From: Phormidium tenue FACHB-886
GTDB taxonomy: Bacteria; Cyanobacteriota; Cyanobacteriia; Elainellales; Elainellaceae
DNA length: 64,000 nucleotides
Direction: 5' to 3'
NCBI RefSeq assembly: GCF_014764505.1
Contig: NZ_JACXWX010000002.1
Coordinates: 414,265-478,264, forward strand
Shown here: one piece after another, positions 44,852 to 54,488 of the stretch
How the letters are laid out: each line of letters opens with the position of its first letter
Position numbering within the stretch: position 1 is the first letter of the stretch
Made by a program: the position numbers and the translations under genes
The notes under the pieces: model-generated
Seen by the model: only the letters and a program-made list of their open reading frames with translations
Databases searched by the model: none
What the model was told of the DNA's origin: nothing

Positions 44852-45066
44852 TAACTCTTGCCATCATACGATCGAAGCTCGGCACTCTTGCCTCTCACGG
44901 GCGGTAGGGATTCTACCAACCCCATCTCAAAAGCGATCGCAGGCAGTTCTCCAGCAATATACTTCCCAGGTTCAAACAAGCGAGCAGGGGTAAAGCAGGT
45001 TTGTCGCAGAACGACGACTTGTTCGGGGAAAAAAGTGTTGCGATAGGCTCGGTGTTCGATTGACAT
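44851..45066 (-). CDS. Unknown 71-residue protein, coupled to the AAA ATPase
   Basis: MSIEHRAYRNTFFPEQVVVL is followed by a compact mixed sequence with ARLFEPGKYIAGELPAIAFEMGLVES; no membrane segment or known motif. The stop TAG shares its G with the GTG start of the AAA ATPase, so translation is probably coupled and the two products may work together. Not recognised. Confidence 0.6.
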   Translation of the reverse strand: MSIEHRAYRNTFFPEQVVVLRQTCFTPARLFEPGKYIAGELPAIAFEMGLVESLPPVRGKSAELRSYDGKS

Positions 45067-45154
45067 GGTGCTTGCACTCTTAGAACTTGCACTGATTGAA
45101 GAATATCTTTAATGTAGGCAGTAGCTGCCGATCTTTTAATGGAAAGGCTTCTAG

Positions 45155-45721
45155 CTAGGCAGCTCCAAGGACAACCTGAATAGCTTTTACTTTAGCTTGA
45201 TAGGCGCTATCGTCAAGCACAGCTGTGGTTGGGGAAAGTAGGTCTGCTTGCAGATCGATCCAAGACTTGCAACCGCCGTATTCTGCCCGATAGGGAATGG
45301 ACTGTGCGGTGGGTAAAGTATAAATTCGCAGCAGCAGGACAGTCAGAGGTGAGCGAGCTTTCCACTTCAACCGCTCGGAGACAAATTCGGCATTCCAGAT
45401 GTGAAAAGGCAGCAACGCCTCGACGATCGCTGGCTCTGTGATCTCGTAGCTGTGAGTAATGGTGGCTTGCGCTTGAATTTCTACTGTGGGCGGATGCCAG
45501 CCCGACTCCACAGGCAAGACTTGGCTGGCATAGGCTGGCTTCAGCAGATAAGGCTTCTGGTGCTCGTACGTGGGATAGAGCCAGATCTGTGGAGAAGCGA
45601 TCGTAAACTTCTGCTCTCGAATACCGCCTTTTCGCAGCAGCAAGATTGTCTCTCCAGCAATCAAGGCATGCACAGCAACCGCCCATTCTTTGAGAGCTGC
45701 GGTTAAAACAGAAGTAGACAT
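45155..45721 (-). CDS. DUF1802 family protein
   Basis: 188 residues. LKEWAVAVHALIAGETILLLRKGGIREQ at the N-terminus, FWLYPTYEHQ-like QIWLYPTYEHQKPYLLKP (~residues 45-63) and LSPTTAVLDDSAYQAKVKAIQ at the end match DUF1802, mostly cyanobacterial and of unknown function. No catalytic site is known. It lies 88 bp upstream of the 71-codon gene on the same strand and could share its transcript. Confidence 0.8.
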   Translation of the reverse strand: MSTSVLTAALKEWAVAVHALIAGETILLLRKGGIREQKFTIASPQIWLYPTYEHQKPYLLKPAYASQVLPVESGWHPPTVEIQAQATITHSYEITEPAIVEALLPFHIWNAEFVSERLKWKARSPLTVLLLRIYTLPTAQSIPYRAEYGGCKSWIDLQADLLSPTTAVLDDSAYQAKVKAIQVVLGAA

Positions 45722-45844
45722 AAGTTCAGCATCCGGTGGGCTAGAGGATAACTTAATTTAATTCTGCCAACTTCTGCTAAAAGCGGATGACGGTCAACGG
45801 TACCGCAGCTTCTCTGCTTCCTTACGCAACTAATACGCAACTAA

Positions 45845-45875
45845 AGAAAAAGACTAGCCTAAGCAAGCCAGTCTT
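45845..45875 (-). terminator. Intrinsic terminator on the minus strand
   Basis: On the minus strand AAGACTGGC pairs with GCTAGTCTT (one G-U pair) around an 8-nt loop (45850-45875), followed by TTTTTC. It lies between the GT2 gene (ends 46266) and DUF1802 (starts 45721), and could end a short RNA from 46.15 kb or the GT2 transcript. Confidence 0.65.
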
Positions 45876-46074
45876 GATGTTATGTAGAGTTACGTTGTTT
45901 TCTCAGTTGGAAGAAATCCTGGCTGCGCGTTCCCAATGCGGCAGATTAGGATAAGGAGATCTACGAAACCAGATCGCCCTTTTCCAGAAAGTAGTGTAAC
46001 AGGTGACACAAGCTTCTGTTATAAAAATTCACGCTGTTTTTCTGGAAAGGTATAACCCCCTCTAATGACAGAAA

Positions 46075-46153
46075 AATATAGCGCTTCCCGCCCGAATGGG
46101 AGCAGATGATTCTTCAAAGATCATCTATCCCCCTGGAATTGAGAAGCGCTATT
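46075..46153 (-). other. Structured element ending in T-run; terminator or small RNA
   Basis: A 10-bp outer stem, ATAGCGCTTC/GAAGCGCTAT (46078-46087 and 46143-46152), encloses an inner 7-bp stem (46104-46110 with 46120-46126). On the minus strand it ends in TATTTTTC. The 544-bp gap 45722-46265 holds no ORF; further complementary arms CCTTTTCCAGAAA/TTTCTGGAAAGG lie near 45976 and 46040. Confidence 0.45.
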
Positions 46154-46265
46154 GTTACGTCATAGCCCAAACTAATCCTGGTTAGCGTTGTCTAGAAACC
46201 CTGGAAGTGTAGTTTTTTAACTCCCTGAGAACCGTGATTCGGCTAAAAGGACTTAAGACCAGACT

Positions 46266-47531
46266 CTAGTCTCGTGTGTCAGTTACTCGCCAGCTTAGCT
46301 TCAGGTTGAGCCAGAAATTCCAGATTGTGACAGCTGCGATTGCAATCAAGTTTGCTAAATATCGATTGATGCCTAAACCATTGAACAGAGCATTCAGCAG
46401 CAGCACATTTAGAATCAGACCGGCAAGGCAGATCACATTGAACTTAATGAATCGTCTGAGCCGCTGACGATTCCCTCTTTGGCGCTGAGAAATATCACCA
46501 AACGTCCAGCGATCGTTCCACAAAAAGTTGTTGACGATCGCGATTTCAGAAGCAATAATTTTGCTGCGCGTCAATCCCCAGGCTAGCGTTGACGGATCGC
46601 TCAGCAGATAAAACACTGCCATATCTACAAAAACGCCGCTCAAGCCAACCAGCCCAAACCGGATAAAGCGGCGGATCGGCAGGTCGCGCTTCATCCGACC
46701 AAGGCGGCTACGGGTATGGCTAAACCGGAGGCGGGCCAAGTGCAGCAGATAGTCTACATACTGCCGCCAAGTTACTTTGCTCTCCCCTTCTTTGCGTTCT
46801 TGGAAGACATAGCCTACTTCAGCGACCTCTTCCACGTTGCCGCGTCCCAGCACTTCTAGCAGGATCTTATAGCCGACTGGGCTGAGGGTGCAGTTGGCGA
46901 TCGCACTACGCCGCACCATAAAGTAGCCGCTCATTGGGTCAGAGACCCGACCCACGACCTGCGGCAGCAAGACCAGCCCCAACACCTGTGCGCCGCGTGA
47001 TAAGAATCGCCGCGTTGGACTCCAATCACTCACGCCTCCGCCCTCGGTGTTGCGGCTAGCAACGGCCAGGTCGGCTCCTTGCTCGATCGTCCCTAGCAGC
47101 TTCAGGAGCACTTCTGGCGGATGCTGGAGATCGCCATCGATCACGCCCAAAACATCGCCTTGTGCTGCCTGCCAGCCACGAATCACTGCTGTTGATAGGC
47201 CGCGCTCCTGCTGTCGCCGCATGACGCGGAGCTGTGGGTACTCAGGGATGAGGGCAAGCGCCAGTTCCCATGTACCATCGGGGCTATTGTCGTCTACCAC
47301 AATCAGCTCGTATTGACCAGGCAGGGCGGGATCTAGCAGGCTAGAGAGCTGATGGACGATCGCGCGGATGTTTTTCGCCTCGTTGTAGGTGGGGATGACC
47401 AGTGAAAACTTGGTAGATCGAGCGGTTGATGCAAGAGTGCGAGTTGCTTGATCGGGTGGGCTAGCGGTAGCAGGAATCCGAAGTGTTCCCGAGGGAACGG
47501 CTAGTAGGGTTTGAGAGTGTCCAATAACCAT
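46266..47531 (-). CDS. Family 2 glycosyltransferase fused to GtrA-like membrane domain
   Basis: About 421 residues. The GT-A domain (~40-265) opens with FSLVIPTYNEAKNIRAIVHQL; it has VVDDNSPDGTWELA and DVLGVIDGDLQHPPE (D-x-D type), and the downstream SDPMSGYFMVRRSAI. This is the polyprenyl-phosphate mannose/glucose synthase (DPM1-like) type. The C-terminal GtrA domain (~295-415) has four membrane segments, from FIRFGLVGLSGVFVDMAVFYLL onward. It would load a sugar onto a lipid carrier and help flip it. ATG 47531 is preferred to an in-frame TTG 6 nt upstream. Confidence 0.9.
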   Translation of the reverse strand: MVIGHSQTLLAVPSGTLRIPATASPPDQATRTLASTARSTKFSLVIPTYNEAKNIRAIVHQLSSLLDPALPGQYELIVVDDNSPDGTWELALALIPEYPQLRVMRRQQERGLSTAVIRGWQAAQGDVLGVIDGDLQHPPEVLLKLLGTIEQGADLAVASRNTEGGGVSDWSPTRRFLSRGAQVLGLVLLPQVVGRVSDPMSGYFMVRRSAIANCTLSPVGYKILLEVLGRGNVEEVAEVGYVFQERKEGESKVTWRQYVDYLLHLARLRFSHTRSRLGRMKRDLPIRRFIRFGLVGLSGVFVDMAVFYLLSDPSTLAWGLTRSKIIASEIAIVNNFLWNDRWTFGDISQRQRGNRQRLRRFIKFNVICLAGLILNVLLLNALFNGLGINRYLANLIAIAAVTIWNFWLNLKLSWRVTDTRD

Positions 47532-47537
47532 TAACAA

Positions 47538-48177
47538 AGCTGTCCTTTTTCAAGCGTAAGCAGTGACATAGGAACATGCCGCTCAGAAATCGAAATTTCA
47601 GCCTCTTGTGCATATCGTTTCAAAGCTCAGCCCTTAACTGCTGAGCTTTGGAAATAAGTAGAAGCTCGATGACTCTGGTGTTCAGGCGTGAATCATTAGA
47701 TCAAAATCGGCTAGACCAAAACTGATGGAGAAGCTCCGTCTTTGCTTTGGTGCTTTGCCTTTTGTTTATCCAAAACTATGGGCTAGTAACTGTGGACCAG
47801 TGAGCAAATGCTCACGCCACAAACACCTCTAAGCAGAGGCAAATAATAGTTGAGTAATCGCCAAACAATTTACCTTGCGGTAGGCAATCTGCTCAGTTCG
47901 ATTCAGATGCCAGAATACACCCAGAAATGCCCTAAACTGTACAGATTTCTGCACGTTTGAAGCAAAGATTCCGCATTATTATACCTATCTTTTCAAAATT
48001 GACGTAGAAGTTTCTAGCGTTTTACTAGTGAACTTCATGGTTTAAATATTTCTCTTAGAACATCCGAATTGCTTACCAAATTTGCGATTTTGCATTGTTA
48101 TTTGCAGCAAACAATACTGATTTTGTGATAGGGACCGTTCTTATCGATGTATAAAAGTTTCTAGAAGCATTCAATAT
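47538..48177. other. AT-rich divergent intergenic region
   Basis: No gene is seen. An 11-bp hairpin (47621-47650, CAAAGCTCAGC and its inverse, 8-nt loop) lies in the leader of the GT2 gene. A smaller palindrome, GTGAGC-AAAT-GCTCAC, is at 47800-47815. Confidence 0.45.
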
Positions 48178-48215
48178 CTATGTACATAGGGGGATGCAAT
48201 CTAATTGCGATATCC
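48178..48215 (+). promoter_or_regulatory. Adjacent palindromes upstream of the DHA2 exporter; candidate operators
   Basis: CTATGTACATAG (48178-48189) is a perfect 12-bp palindrome. Directly beside it GGGAT-GCAAT-CTA-ATTGC-GATATCCC (48191-48215) forms a second dyad. They lie 68-105 bp before ATG 48283. A repressor of TetR/MarR type would fit, but no regulator gene is adjacent. Confidence 0.4.
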
Positions 48216-48282
48216 CTCTACAAAATACACTACCTTTTACCTAAAAGCGTGATAGGTTGATACGCAGCCCTAGGAACCCGCA

Positions 48283-49872
48283 ATGGCGAACATTATCAAA
48301 CAACCGTGCGACGAAGGCGTAATTCAATCACTGCCCTGTCCTAGCCCTTGTGCTCCCAACGCTAAGCCCTGGATTTTAGCAGCCACAATTCTTGGCTCTA
48401 GTATGGCAATGATCGACGGTAGCGTGGTCAATGTAGCGTTGCCGATCATGCAGGCAAAGTTGAATGCTACCTCTAGTGATGTGCAGTGGATCGTCGAATC
48501 TTATGCACTGTTTTTAGCAGCGCTTATTTTAGTAGGCGGTTCTTTGGGCGATCACTTGGGCCGGCGGCGGATTTTTGCAGCTGGGATAGCGCTGTTTGCG
48601 CTGGCATCTGCTTGGTGCGGCTTGGCTCCCAATGTGACGCAGCTAATTCTAGCGCGAGCCGTGCAGGGAATTGGTGGGGCAATGCTGGTTCCTGGCAGTT
48701 TGGCGATTATTAGCGCTTCGTTTGAGCGCAGCCAACGGGGGCAGGCGATCGGCACTTGGTCAGGCTTTACGGCAATTACTTCGGCGTTGGGTCCAGTGTT
48801 GGGCGGTTGGCTGGTGGAAAATGCATCGTGGCGCTGGATCTTCTTCATCAATTTGCCAATGGCGGCGATCGTACTGGCGATCATCTTCTGGCATGTTCCC
48901 GAAAGCCGTGATGCTTCAGTGAAAGGCAAACTAGATAGCTGGGGAGCACTCCTGGTAACGTTGGGCTTGGGCAGTATTGTCTATGGGCTAATTGAAGCTT
49001 CTCACCTGGGGCTGCTGCACCCCGCCGTATTGATTGCAATCGCGATCGGCACAGCGGCGCTGGTTGGATTTGTTCAAACTGAAGGGCAGCTTGAAGCTCA
49101 GCATCGATCGCCGATGATGCCGCTGAGCCTGTTTCGATCCTCGACCTTTAGCGGCGCAAATCTGCTGACGCTGTTTCTCTATGCGGCGATGGGTGGGGTA
49201 ATATTTTTCTTTCCGTTCAACCTGGTGCAGGTGCAGGGCTATTCTGCGACTGCGGCTGGCGCTGCTTTTCTGCCGCTCATTCTCCTGATGTTTTTCCTGT
49301 CGCGGTGGTCAGGGGGGTTGGTCAACCGCTATGGAGCTAAGCGTCCGCTGACTGTAGGACCTGTGATCGCCGCCTGTGGGTTAGCGCTGTTTGCCGTTCC
49401 GGGAGTGGGCGGTAGCTATTGGACAACGTTCTTTCCAGCGATCCTGATATTAGGTGTTGGTATGGCGGTCAGCGTTGCACCCCTATCCATCATCGTGATG
49501 GCAGTTGTTCCAGCAGAACAGGCGGGCGTTGCATCGGGCATCAACAATGCTGTTGCTAGAGGGGCTGGATTGCTGTCGGTTGCTGTCCTCAGTCTGGTGG
49601 TAGCAGGTGTTTTTAATCGCGCTTTGGATCTGCAGCTTGCTCAACTGCAGATTCCAACCGATCTGCAGCAGTTCCTCGAACTAGAACGCATCAATCTGGC
49701 AGCGGCAGCCGTTCCTGCTAACCTGGACGCTGCCCTGCAGGTGCAGCTTAAACAGGCGATCGCTGCAGCTTTCGTCAGCGGTTTTCGTGTGGCAAACCTG
49801 ATCGCCGCAGGACTGGCATTGCTCGGTGCTGTCGTTGCTCAATGGATGATCCAGCCTTTGGAGAATTCGTAG
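48283..49872 (+). CDS. MFS drug-efflux transporter, DHA2 (14-segment) family
   Basis: 529 residues with about 14 membrane segments. The DHA2 motif is GSSMAMIDGSVVNVALPIM (D-x-x-x-V-N-V-A-L-P) in segment 1. Motif A is GGSLGDHLGRRRIFAAGI and motif C-like text is GWLVENASWRWIFFINLPMA. These are EmrB/QacA-type proton antiporters that export amphipathic compounds. The first 25 residues carry CDEG-CPCPSPCAP, Cys/Pro-rich. A single gene with a palindromic upstream region. Confidence 0.92.
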   Translation: MANIIKQPCDEGVIQSLPCPSPCAPNAKPWILAATILGSSMAMIDGSVVNVALPIMQAKLNATSSDVQWIVESYALFLAALILVGGSLGDHLGRRRIFAAGIALFALASAWCGLAPNVTQLILARAVQGIGGAMLVPGSLAIISASFERSQRGQAIGTWSGFTAITSALGPVLGGWLVENASWRWIFFINLPMAAIVLAIIFWHVPESRDASVKGKLDSWGALLVTLGLGSIVYGLIEASHLGLLHPAVLIAIAIGTAALVGFVQTEGQLEAQHRSPMMPLSLFRSSTFSGANLLTLFLYAAMGGVIFFFPFNLVQVQGYSATAAGAAFLPLILLMFFLSRWSGGLVNRYGAKRPLTVGPVIAACGLALFAVPGVGGSYWTTFFPAILILGVGMAVSVAPLSIIVMAVVPAEQAGVASGINNAVARGAGLLSVAVLSLVVAGVFNRALDLQLAQLQIPTDLQQFLELERINLAAAAVPANLDAALQVQLKQAIAAAFVSGFRVANLIAAGLALLGAVVAQWMIQPLENS

Positions 49873-49929
49873 CGGCGATCGTTAATCAGAGCGATTACTA
49901 TAGCCATATTCCTCTACTTTCTCTTCCTC

Positions 49930-50922
49930 ATGGTTGCCTTCAAACTAGCCAAACTTGATAAGCGCGATCTCAGGGCGTTTTCGATTCTGTTTGTTTTCTT
50001 TGGGCTGCTGTTTGTGCTGGTTAGCTCTATGGTTTTTAGCCATGCGGCTAGGGTGAATCGGGTCAAGCGTTTAGTAGAGGACAAAGCCTGTGCTAAGTGC
50101 GATTTAGACGGAACTGATCTAGAGGGGGCAAATTTAGAAGGGGCAAATCTACAAGATACGAGCTTTAGACGAGCAAAATTGGTAAGAGTGAATCTGCGGG
50201 ATTCTGATTTGGCTAGAGCTATTCTCAGTGAAGTAGATTTGACTCGCGCCAATTTAACCGGCGCAGATCTAGAAGAGGCGATCTTGAACGGGGCAGTTCT
50301 GCAAGATGCTAACCTCAGTGAAGCGAACTTGAGCAGGACGTACTTAGGCGATACGAATCTAAAAAACGCGAATCTCGGCAATGCAGACTTGAGCGATGCA
50401 GACTTGGCGCGATCGAATCTGACCAGTGCCAACCTGCGAGATGCCAACCTCGGTGATGCCATCCTCAACCGAGCAACGTTGCGAGATGCCTACCTGCCTA
50501 GAGCTGACCTTGGTGGGGCAGAGCTACGAAACGCCAAGTTGAATAACGCTAACTTAGCCAGAGCGACCCTGCCCAGAACCGATTTAGAACGTGCTGATTT
50601 GCCGAGAGCCAACCTGCGAGATGCCAATCTGAGCAACGCTGATTTAAGCGATGCTAACCTGCATAGTGCAGAGCTAACAGGGGCTTATCTGGGTGAGGCA
50701 GACTTGAGTAACGCTGATCTACGCGGCGCGAACCTCACTGGCGCAAACCTTTCTAAAGCAAATTTGACGGGGGCAGATCTGCGTGGGGCAATCCTCAGCG
50801 GAACAAGTCTGCGGCGAGCAACCCTGCAGGGGGCAAACGTGGCTGAAACTGACCTCAGCACCATAAAACTCTGTAAGACTACGCTTCCAGATGGCAGCAT
50901 TAGCGATCGAGATTGTCAGTAA
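49930..50922 (+). CDS. Membrane-anchored long pentapeptide-repeat protein
   Basis: 330 residues. A single N-terminal membrane segment, FSILFVFFGLLFVLVSSMVF (~20-39), is followed by VEDKACAKCDLDGTDL with a CxxC motif. About 250 residues of A(D/N)LxxA repeats come next, roughly 50 pentapeptides, an unusually long inferred beta-helix of about 12 turns. The tail TIKLCKTTLPDGSISDRDCQ carries two more Cys, common in this class. It probably sits outside the cytoplasmic membrane. Function unknown. Confidence 0.83.
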   Translation: MVAFKLAKLDKRDLRAFSILFVFFGLLFVLVSSMVFSHAARVNRVKRLVEDKACAKCDLDGTDLEGANLEGANLQDTSFRRAKLVRVNLRDSDLARAILSEVDLTRANLTGADLEEAILNGAVLQDANLSEANLSRTYLGDTNLKNANLGNADLSDADLARSNLTSANLRDANLGDAILNRATLRDAYLPRADLGGAELRNAKLNNANLARATLPRTDLERADLPRANLRDANLSNADLSDANLHSAELTGAYLGEADLSNADLRGANLTGANLSKANLTGADLRGAILSGTSLRRATLQGANVAETDLSTIKLCKTTLPDGSISDRDCQ

Positions 50923-51046
50923 TTTCGATGATCAAGGTGATCAATAGGTGAATTTCGACTGCAATCTGCAACAGAGTGGAAATTTGCTCCTATACTGAAC
51001 TGACTCTTTCGGACAAACAGTGCAGAGCAACCACCATAGGCAAACT

Positions 51047-52054
51047 ATGAGCAGATTCGAGCTGATCCCCACTCCACAGACAAAACGCCGCAGTCCTCTA
51101 CAAAAGGTCGAGAAACTCAAGTTGGTTGGGCTGCCACCCTATCGGATTAGCCTGCAATTAAGGCTGATTGGCGCTGGGATGGGGTCAGTTTTGCTTTTGG
51201 CGGCTGTGCTGCCGATCGCCCCAGTGCAGTCGCAGTCGCTGCCAACGCTGAGTGTCCAAACTCAAAACCAGCCAGACCCGCAAACTGCAGAAGGGCAGCT
51301 GGCGATCGGGCTGCAAAATATTCAGCAGGGGCGGGTTGATGTGGCGGTCGCAGCGTTCCGGCAGGCTGCCGTTCTTGATCCTAACTCAGCTGCCGCTTAC
51401 TACAACTTAGGGCTGGCGCTGCGGCAACAAGGACAACTCCAAGCCGCTGCCAATGCTTTTTATCAAGCCATTCAAGCGGATTCAAGTTTGACGCTTGCCT
51501 ATGCGAATTTAGGGGCTGCTCTGCTGGAAGGTGGCAACCTAAACCAGGCAGGAGAATATTTGCAGCGGGCGATCGAGCTTGACCCCAACATGGGTTTGGC
51601 CCACTACAATCTGGGTTTGGTCTATCAGCAGCAAGACAATACGCGACAGGCGATGGTTGAATTCAAAAAGGCAATGCAGCTCAGCGCCAATGCGCCAGAA
51701 CCAGCCTATCACCTGGGCTTAATTTATCTCAGGCAGGGGCAGACTGCTCAAGCGCTAGAAGCATTTCAGAAAGCCGTGACAATTAGCCCCAACTACCCAG
51801 AAGCCCACTACAGCCTCGGCTCCATTTACTATGAGCAAAATCGCTTAGAGGAAGCACTGGTATCGTTTCGTCGCTCGGCTGAATCTAACTCCAACTATCC
51901 AAACGCCTACTACGGCGCAGGGCTGGTGTTTTTGAAGCAGGGTAAACCTGCTGATGCCGCCAGAGTTTTGCAGTATGCCCAAGACCTGTTCACAGCGCAG
52001 GGCAATCCGCAATGGGCAAACCGCGCGGCCCAGCTTTTAGCCCAGACCCAATAG
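51047..52054 (+). CDS. TPR protein with N-terminal membrane segment
   Basis: About 335 residues. A basic leader, then LIGAGMGSVLLLAAVLPIAPVQSQS (~40-64) as signal or anchor. Seven or so TPR units follow (~85-330) with the W/Y-x-x-L-G-x-A-x-x-x-x-x-x-x-A-x-x-x-Y-x-x-A pattern, such as AAYYNLGLALRQQGQLQAAANAFYQAI. It would scaffold periplasmic or membrane protein contacts. An upstream GTG at 51020 is possible. Confidence 0.85.
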   Translation: MSRFELIPTPQTKRRSPLQKVEKLKLVGLPPYRISLQLRLIGAGMGSVLLLAAVLPIAPVQSQSLPTLSVQTQNQPDPQTAEGQLAIGLQNIQQGRVDVAVAAFRQAAVLDPNSAAAYYNLGLALRQQGQLQAAANAFYQAIQADSSLTLAYANLGAALLEGGNLNQAGEYLQRAIELDPNMGLAHYNLGLVYQQQDNTRQAMVEFKKAMQLSANAPEPAYHLGLIYLRQGQTAQALEAFQKAVTISPNYPEAHYSLGSIYYEQNRLEEALVSFRRSAESNSNYPNAYYGAGLVFLKQGKPADAARVLQYAQDLFTAQGNPQWANRAAQLLAQTQ

Positions 52055-52178
52055 GCTGTAGGACACAGTTCAGATACAGTTCAACTGATTCTCCCCAACC
52101 TGCATAAGTCTTGATAAATTAAATAGGCGAGCTGGTTTCTTGCCGATCGCATTCCATTTACCGTGAGGCACAGCAAGT

Positions 52179-53069
52179 TTGGCGAATAGCTGGTGGGAGA
52201 TTCAGGTTGCCTGTGAGTCGATCTCTGAAGATTTAGTTCATTGGCGGCTTGAGGAGTTTGGCTGTCGGGGTAGTTCCAGTGAGATCAAGGGCTATGGCTG
52301 TTTGGTACGGGCTTATTTGCCGCAGATCAAAGCCCAACAGCTTGACTTGGCAGCGCTGGCGCTGCTGCTGCGGCAGGATGCCTTGTGTGCAGAACTAGCT
52401 GCCCCCATGGTGCAATGGCACTTGATCGATGAGGAAGATTGGTCGAGCAGTTGGAAAGATCACTGGCAGCCACAAAATATTGGCGATCGCTTCTTGATTA
52501 ATCCTGCTTGGCTGCCCATGCCAGAAAATAGCGAGCGTCTGGTAATTCGCCTCGATCCGGGTGTTGCCTTTGGAACGGGTGCACATGCTACCACGCAGCT
52601 CTGCCTGGAGTCGCTGGAGATGCGAATTGCTACAGCCAACTCTGAATTAATTGTTGCTGATATTGGCTGTGGTTCTGGCATTCTTTCGGTGGGAGCCTTG
52701 CTGCTGGGTGCGGCGAAAGCCTATGCAGTAGACACCGATCCACTTGCCGTTAAAGCCACTCTGGAAAACCGCGACCTGAACCAAGTTGAACCCGATCGCT
52801 TGATTGCCGCAGAAGGCAGCGTCGATCGGATCAAGGACTTGATCGCCACCCCGGTAGACGGCATTCTCTGCAACATTTTGGCTGAGGTGATTATTGATCT
52901 CATTCCTGGCATGAGTGCGATCGCCAAACCCACCACCTGGGGAATTTTGAGCGGTATTTTGCTCGATCAGGTAAAGCCGATCGCGGATACGCTGGAGCAA
53001 CACGGCTGGGTGGTAGCGACCCTGTGGCGGCGGCAGGAGTGGTGCTGTTTGAACATTCGGCGATCGTAG
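52179..53069 (+). CDS. prmA: Ribosomal protein L11 methyltransferase
   Basis: 296 residues. N-terminal substrate-recognition domain (~1-95), then [27 protein letters not shown] and the SAM motif [32 protein letters not shown] (~157-190). [16 protein letters not shown] is the N-x-L-A motif. It trimethylates L11 of the ribosome. The start is TTG 52179, supported by TGAGG 10 nt upstream and the conserved NSWWEIQV beginning. Confidence 0.94.
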   Translation: MANSWWEIQVACESISEDLVHWRLEEFGCRGSSSEIKGYGCLVRAYLPQIKAQQLDLAALALLLRQDALCAELAAPMVQWHLIDEEDWSSSWKDHWQPQNIGDRFLINPAWLPMPENSERLVIRLDPGVAFGTGAHATTQLCLESLEMRIATANSELIVADIGCGSGILSVGALLLGAAKAYAVDTDPLAVKATLENRDLNQVEPDRLIAAEGSVDRIKDLIATPVDGILCNILAEVIIDLIPGMSAIAKPTTWGILSGILLDQVKPIADTLEQHGWVVATLWRRQEWCCLNIRRS

Positions 53070-53096
53070 CTCCACTAATTGCTACTAGATTGACTA

Positions 53097-54488
53097 CTAA
53101 TTGCTCGCAACTCCGTCTGCCCGTGCCGCCCGCTGCACGGCTGATGCCACAGTTGGGGCAACTCGCTCGTCAAACACTGACGGAATGATGTGTTCGCTGT
53201 CCAGGTCAGAGGCTTTGACCAACGACGCAATTGCCGCCGCCGCTTCCAGGAACATGCTGGTGGTCATGGTTTTGGCGCGGCAGTCGAGCGCCCCCCGAAA
53301 GATACCAGGGAATGCCAGCACGTTATTGATCTGGTTGGCGTAGTCGCTGCGTCCGGTTGCCATCACGGCTACGTCCCCGGTGATCAGCTCCGGCTGGATT
53401 TCGGGAATGGGGTTTGCCATCGCAAAGACGATGGGATCTTTTGCCATTGATTTCACCATCTCTGATGTCACCACCCTTGGCGCACTCACTCCCATAAATA
53501 CATCCGCACCCACCATTGCTTCTGTCAGAGTGCCGCTTTGAGCCACTGCAAACAGTCGCTTCTGGTCGTTTAGATCTGCCCGACTTGTAGACAAAATGCC
53601 ACGAGAGTCACACATGACAATATGCTGAGCGCCTGCCTTCTGCAGTAGCCGAGCGATCGCCACACCCGCCGCACCCGCACCATTGATCACAATGCGAATC
53701 TCTTCCATCGACTTTTTGACCAGCTTCAGCGCATTGAACAAGGCTGCCAAGCTGACGATCGCCGTCCCGTGCTGGTCATCGTGAAAAATAGGAATGTCTA
53801 GCTCTCGCTGGAGCCGCGCTTCGATCTCAAAGCAACGAGGCGCACTGATGTCTTCTAGGTTAACGCCGCCAAACACGGGTGCAATGTTCTTCACTGTCTG
53901 GACAATCTCATCGGTGTCTTGAGTGTCAAGGCAAACGGGGAAGGCATCCACCCCTGCAAACTCCTTAAACAGCATGGCTTTGCCTTCCATAACGGGCAAT
54001 GCGCCTGCTGCGCCCAAATTTCCCAAGCCCAGCACTGCGCTGCCGTCAGTGACGATCGCCACCATATTGCCCTTGGCAGTAAGGCTATATACTTTTTCTG
54101 GATCTTCAGCGATTGCCGTGCAAATCCGCCCAACGCCTGGCGTATATGCCATTGCTAGATCGCCCTGATTCTTGAGCGGAATCTTGCTCTGAACGCTGAT
54201 TTTTCCACCCCGGTGCAGATTAAAGGTGCGATCGTACACATTGACGACTTTGATTTCGTTGAGCGCCTTCACTGCCTCCATGATCGTCTCGGCATGTTCT
54301 GAACTGTAGGCATCCACAGAGATATCCCGCACTAGCTCCTTACGGGTCTGCTCAATTAAATCAATTTGCCCAATGCTGCCGCCTGCTTGTGCAATCGCCT
54401 GGGTCACATGTGCCAGCATTCCAGCGTGGTTTGGGATCTGGATGCGGATTGTTAAACTAAAGCTGGGATTGGGAGTGAGTTGTACCAT
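53097..54488 (-). CDS. Malic enzyme (NAD(P)-dependent) with N-terminal ACT domain
   Basis: 463 residues. An ACT regulatory domain (~1-80; LTIRIQIPNHAGMLAHVTQAIAQAGGSIGQI) precedes the malic enzyme core. Core words are PLKNQGDLAMAYTPGVG, TDGSAVLGLGNLGAAGALPVMEGKAMLFKEFAGVDAFP, the metal site FHDDQHGTAIVSLAALFNA and the NAD fold IVINGAGAAGVAIARLL. It turns malate into pyruvate plus CO2 and NAD(P)H. The short bacterial type; the ACT fusion suggests amino-acid control. ATG 54488. Confidence 0.93.
   Translation of the reverse strand: MVQLTPNPSFSLTIRIQIPNHAGMLAHVTQAIAQAGGSIGQIDLIEQTRKELVRDISVDAYSSEHAETIMEAVKALNEIKVVNVYDRTFNLHRGGKISVQSKIPLKNQGDLAMAYTPGVGRICTAIAEDPEKVYSLTAKGNMVAIVTDGSAVLGLGNLGAAGALPVMEGKAMLFKEFAGVDAFPVCLDTQDTDEIVQTVKNIAPVFGGVNLEDISAPRCFEIEARLQRELDIPIFHDDQHGTAIVSLAALFNALKLVKKSMEEIRIVINGAGAAGVAIARLLQKAGAQHIVMCDSRGILSTSRADLNDQKRLFAVAQSGTLTEAMVGADVFMGVSAPRVVTSEMVKSMAKDPIVFAMANPIPEIQPELITGDVAVMATGRSDYANQINNVLAFPGIFRGALDCRAKTMTTSMFLEAAAAIASLVKASDLDSEHIIPSVFDERVAPTVASAVQRAARADGVASN

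Noticed and set aside
45213..45686. 157-codon frame inside the DUF1802 gene
   Set aside because: Same strand, different frame; the DUF1802 frame has family sequence and this one has none.
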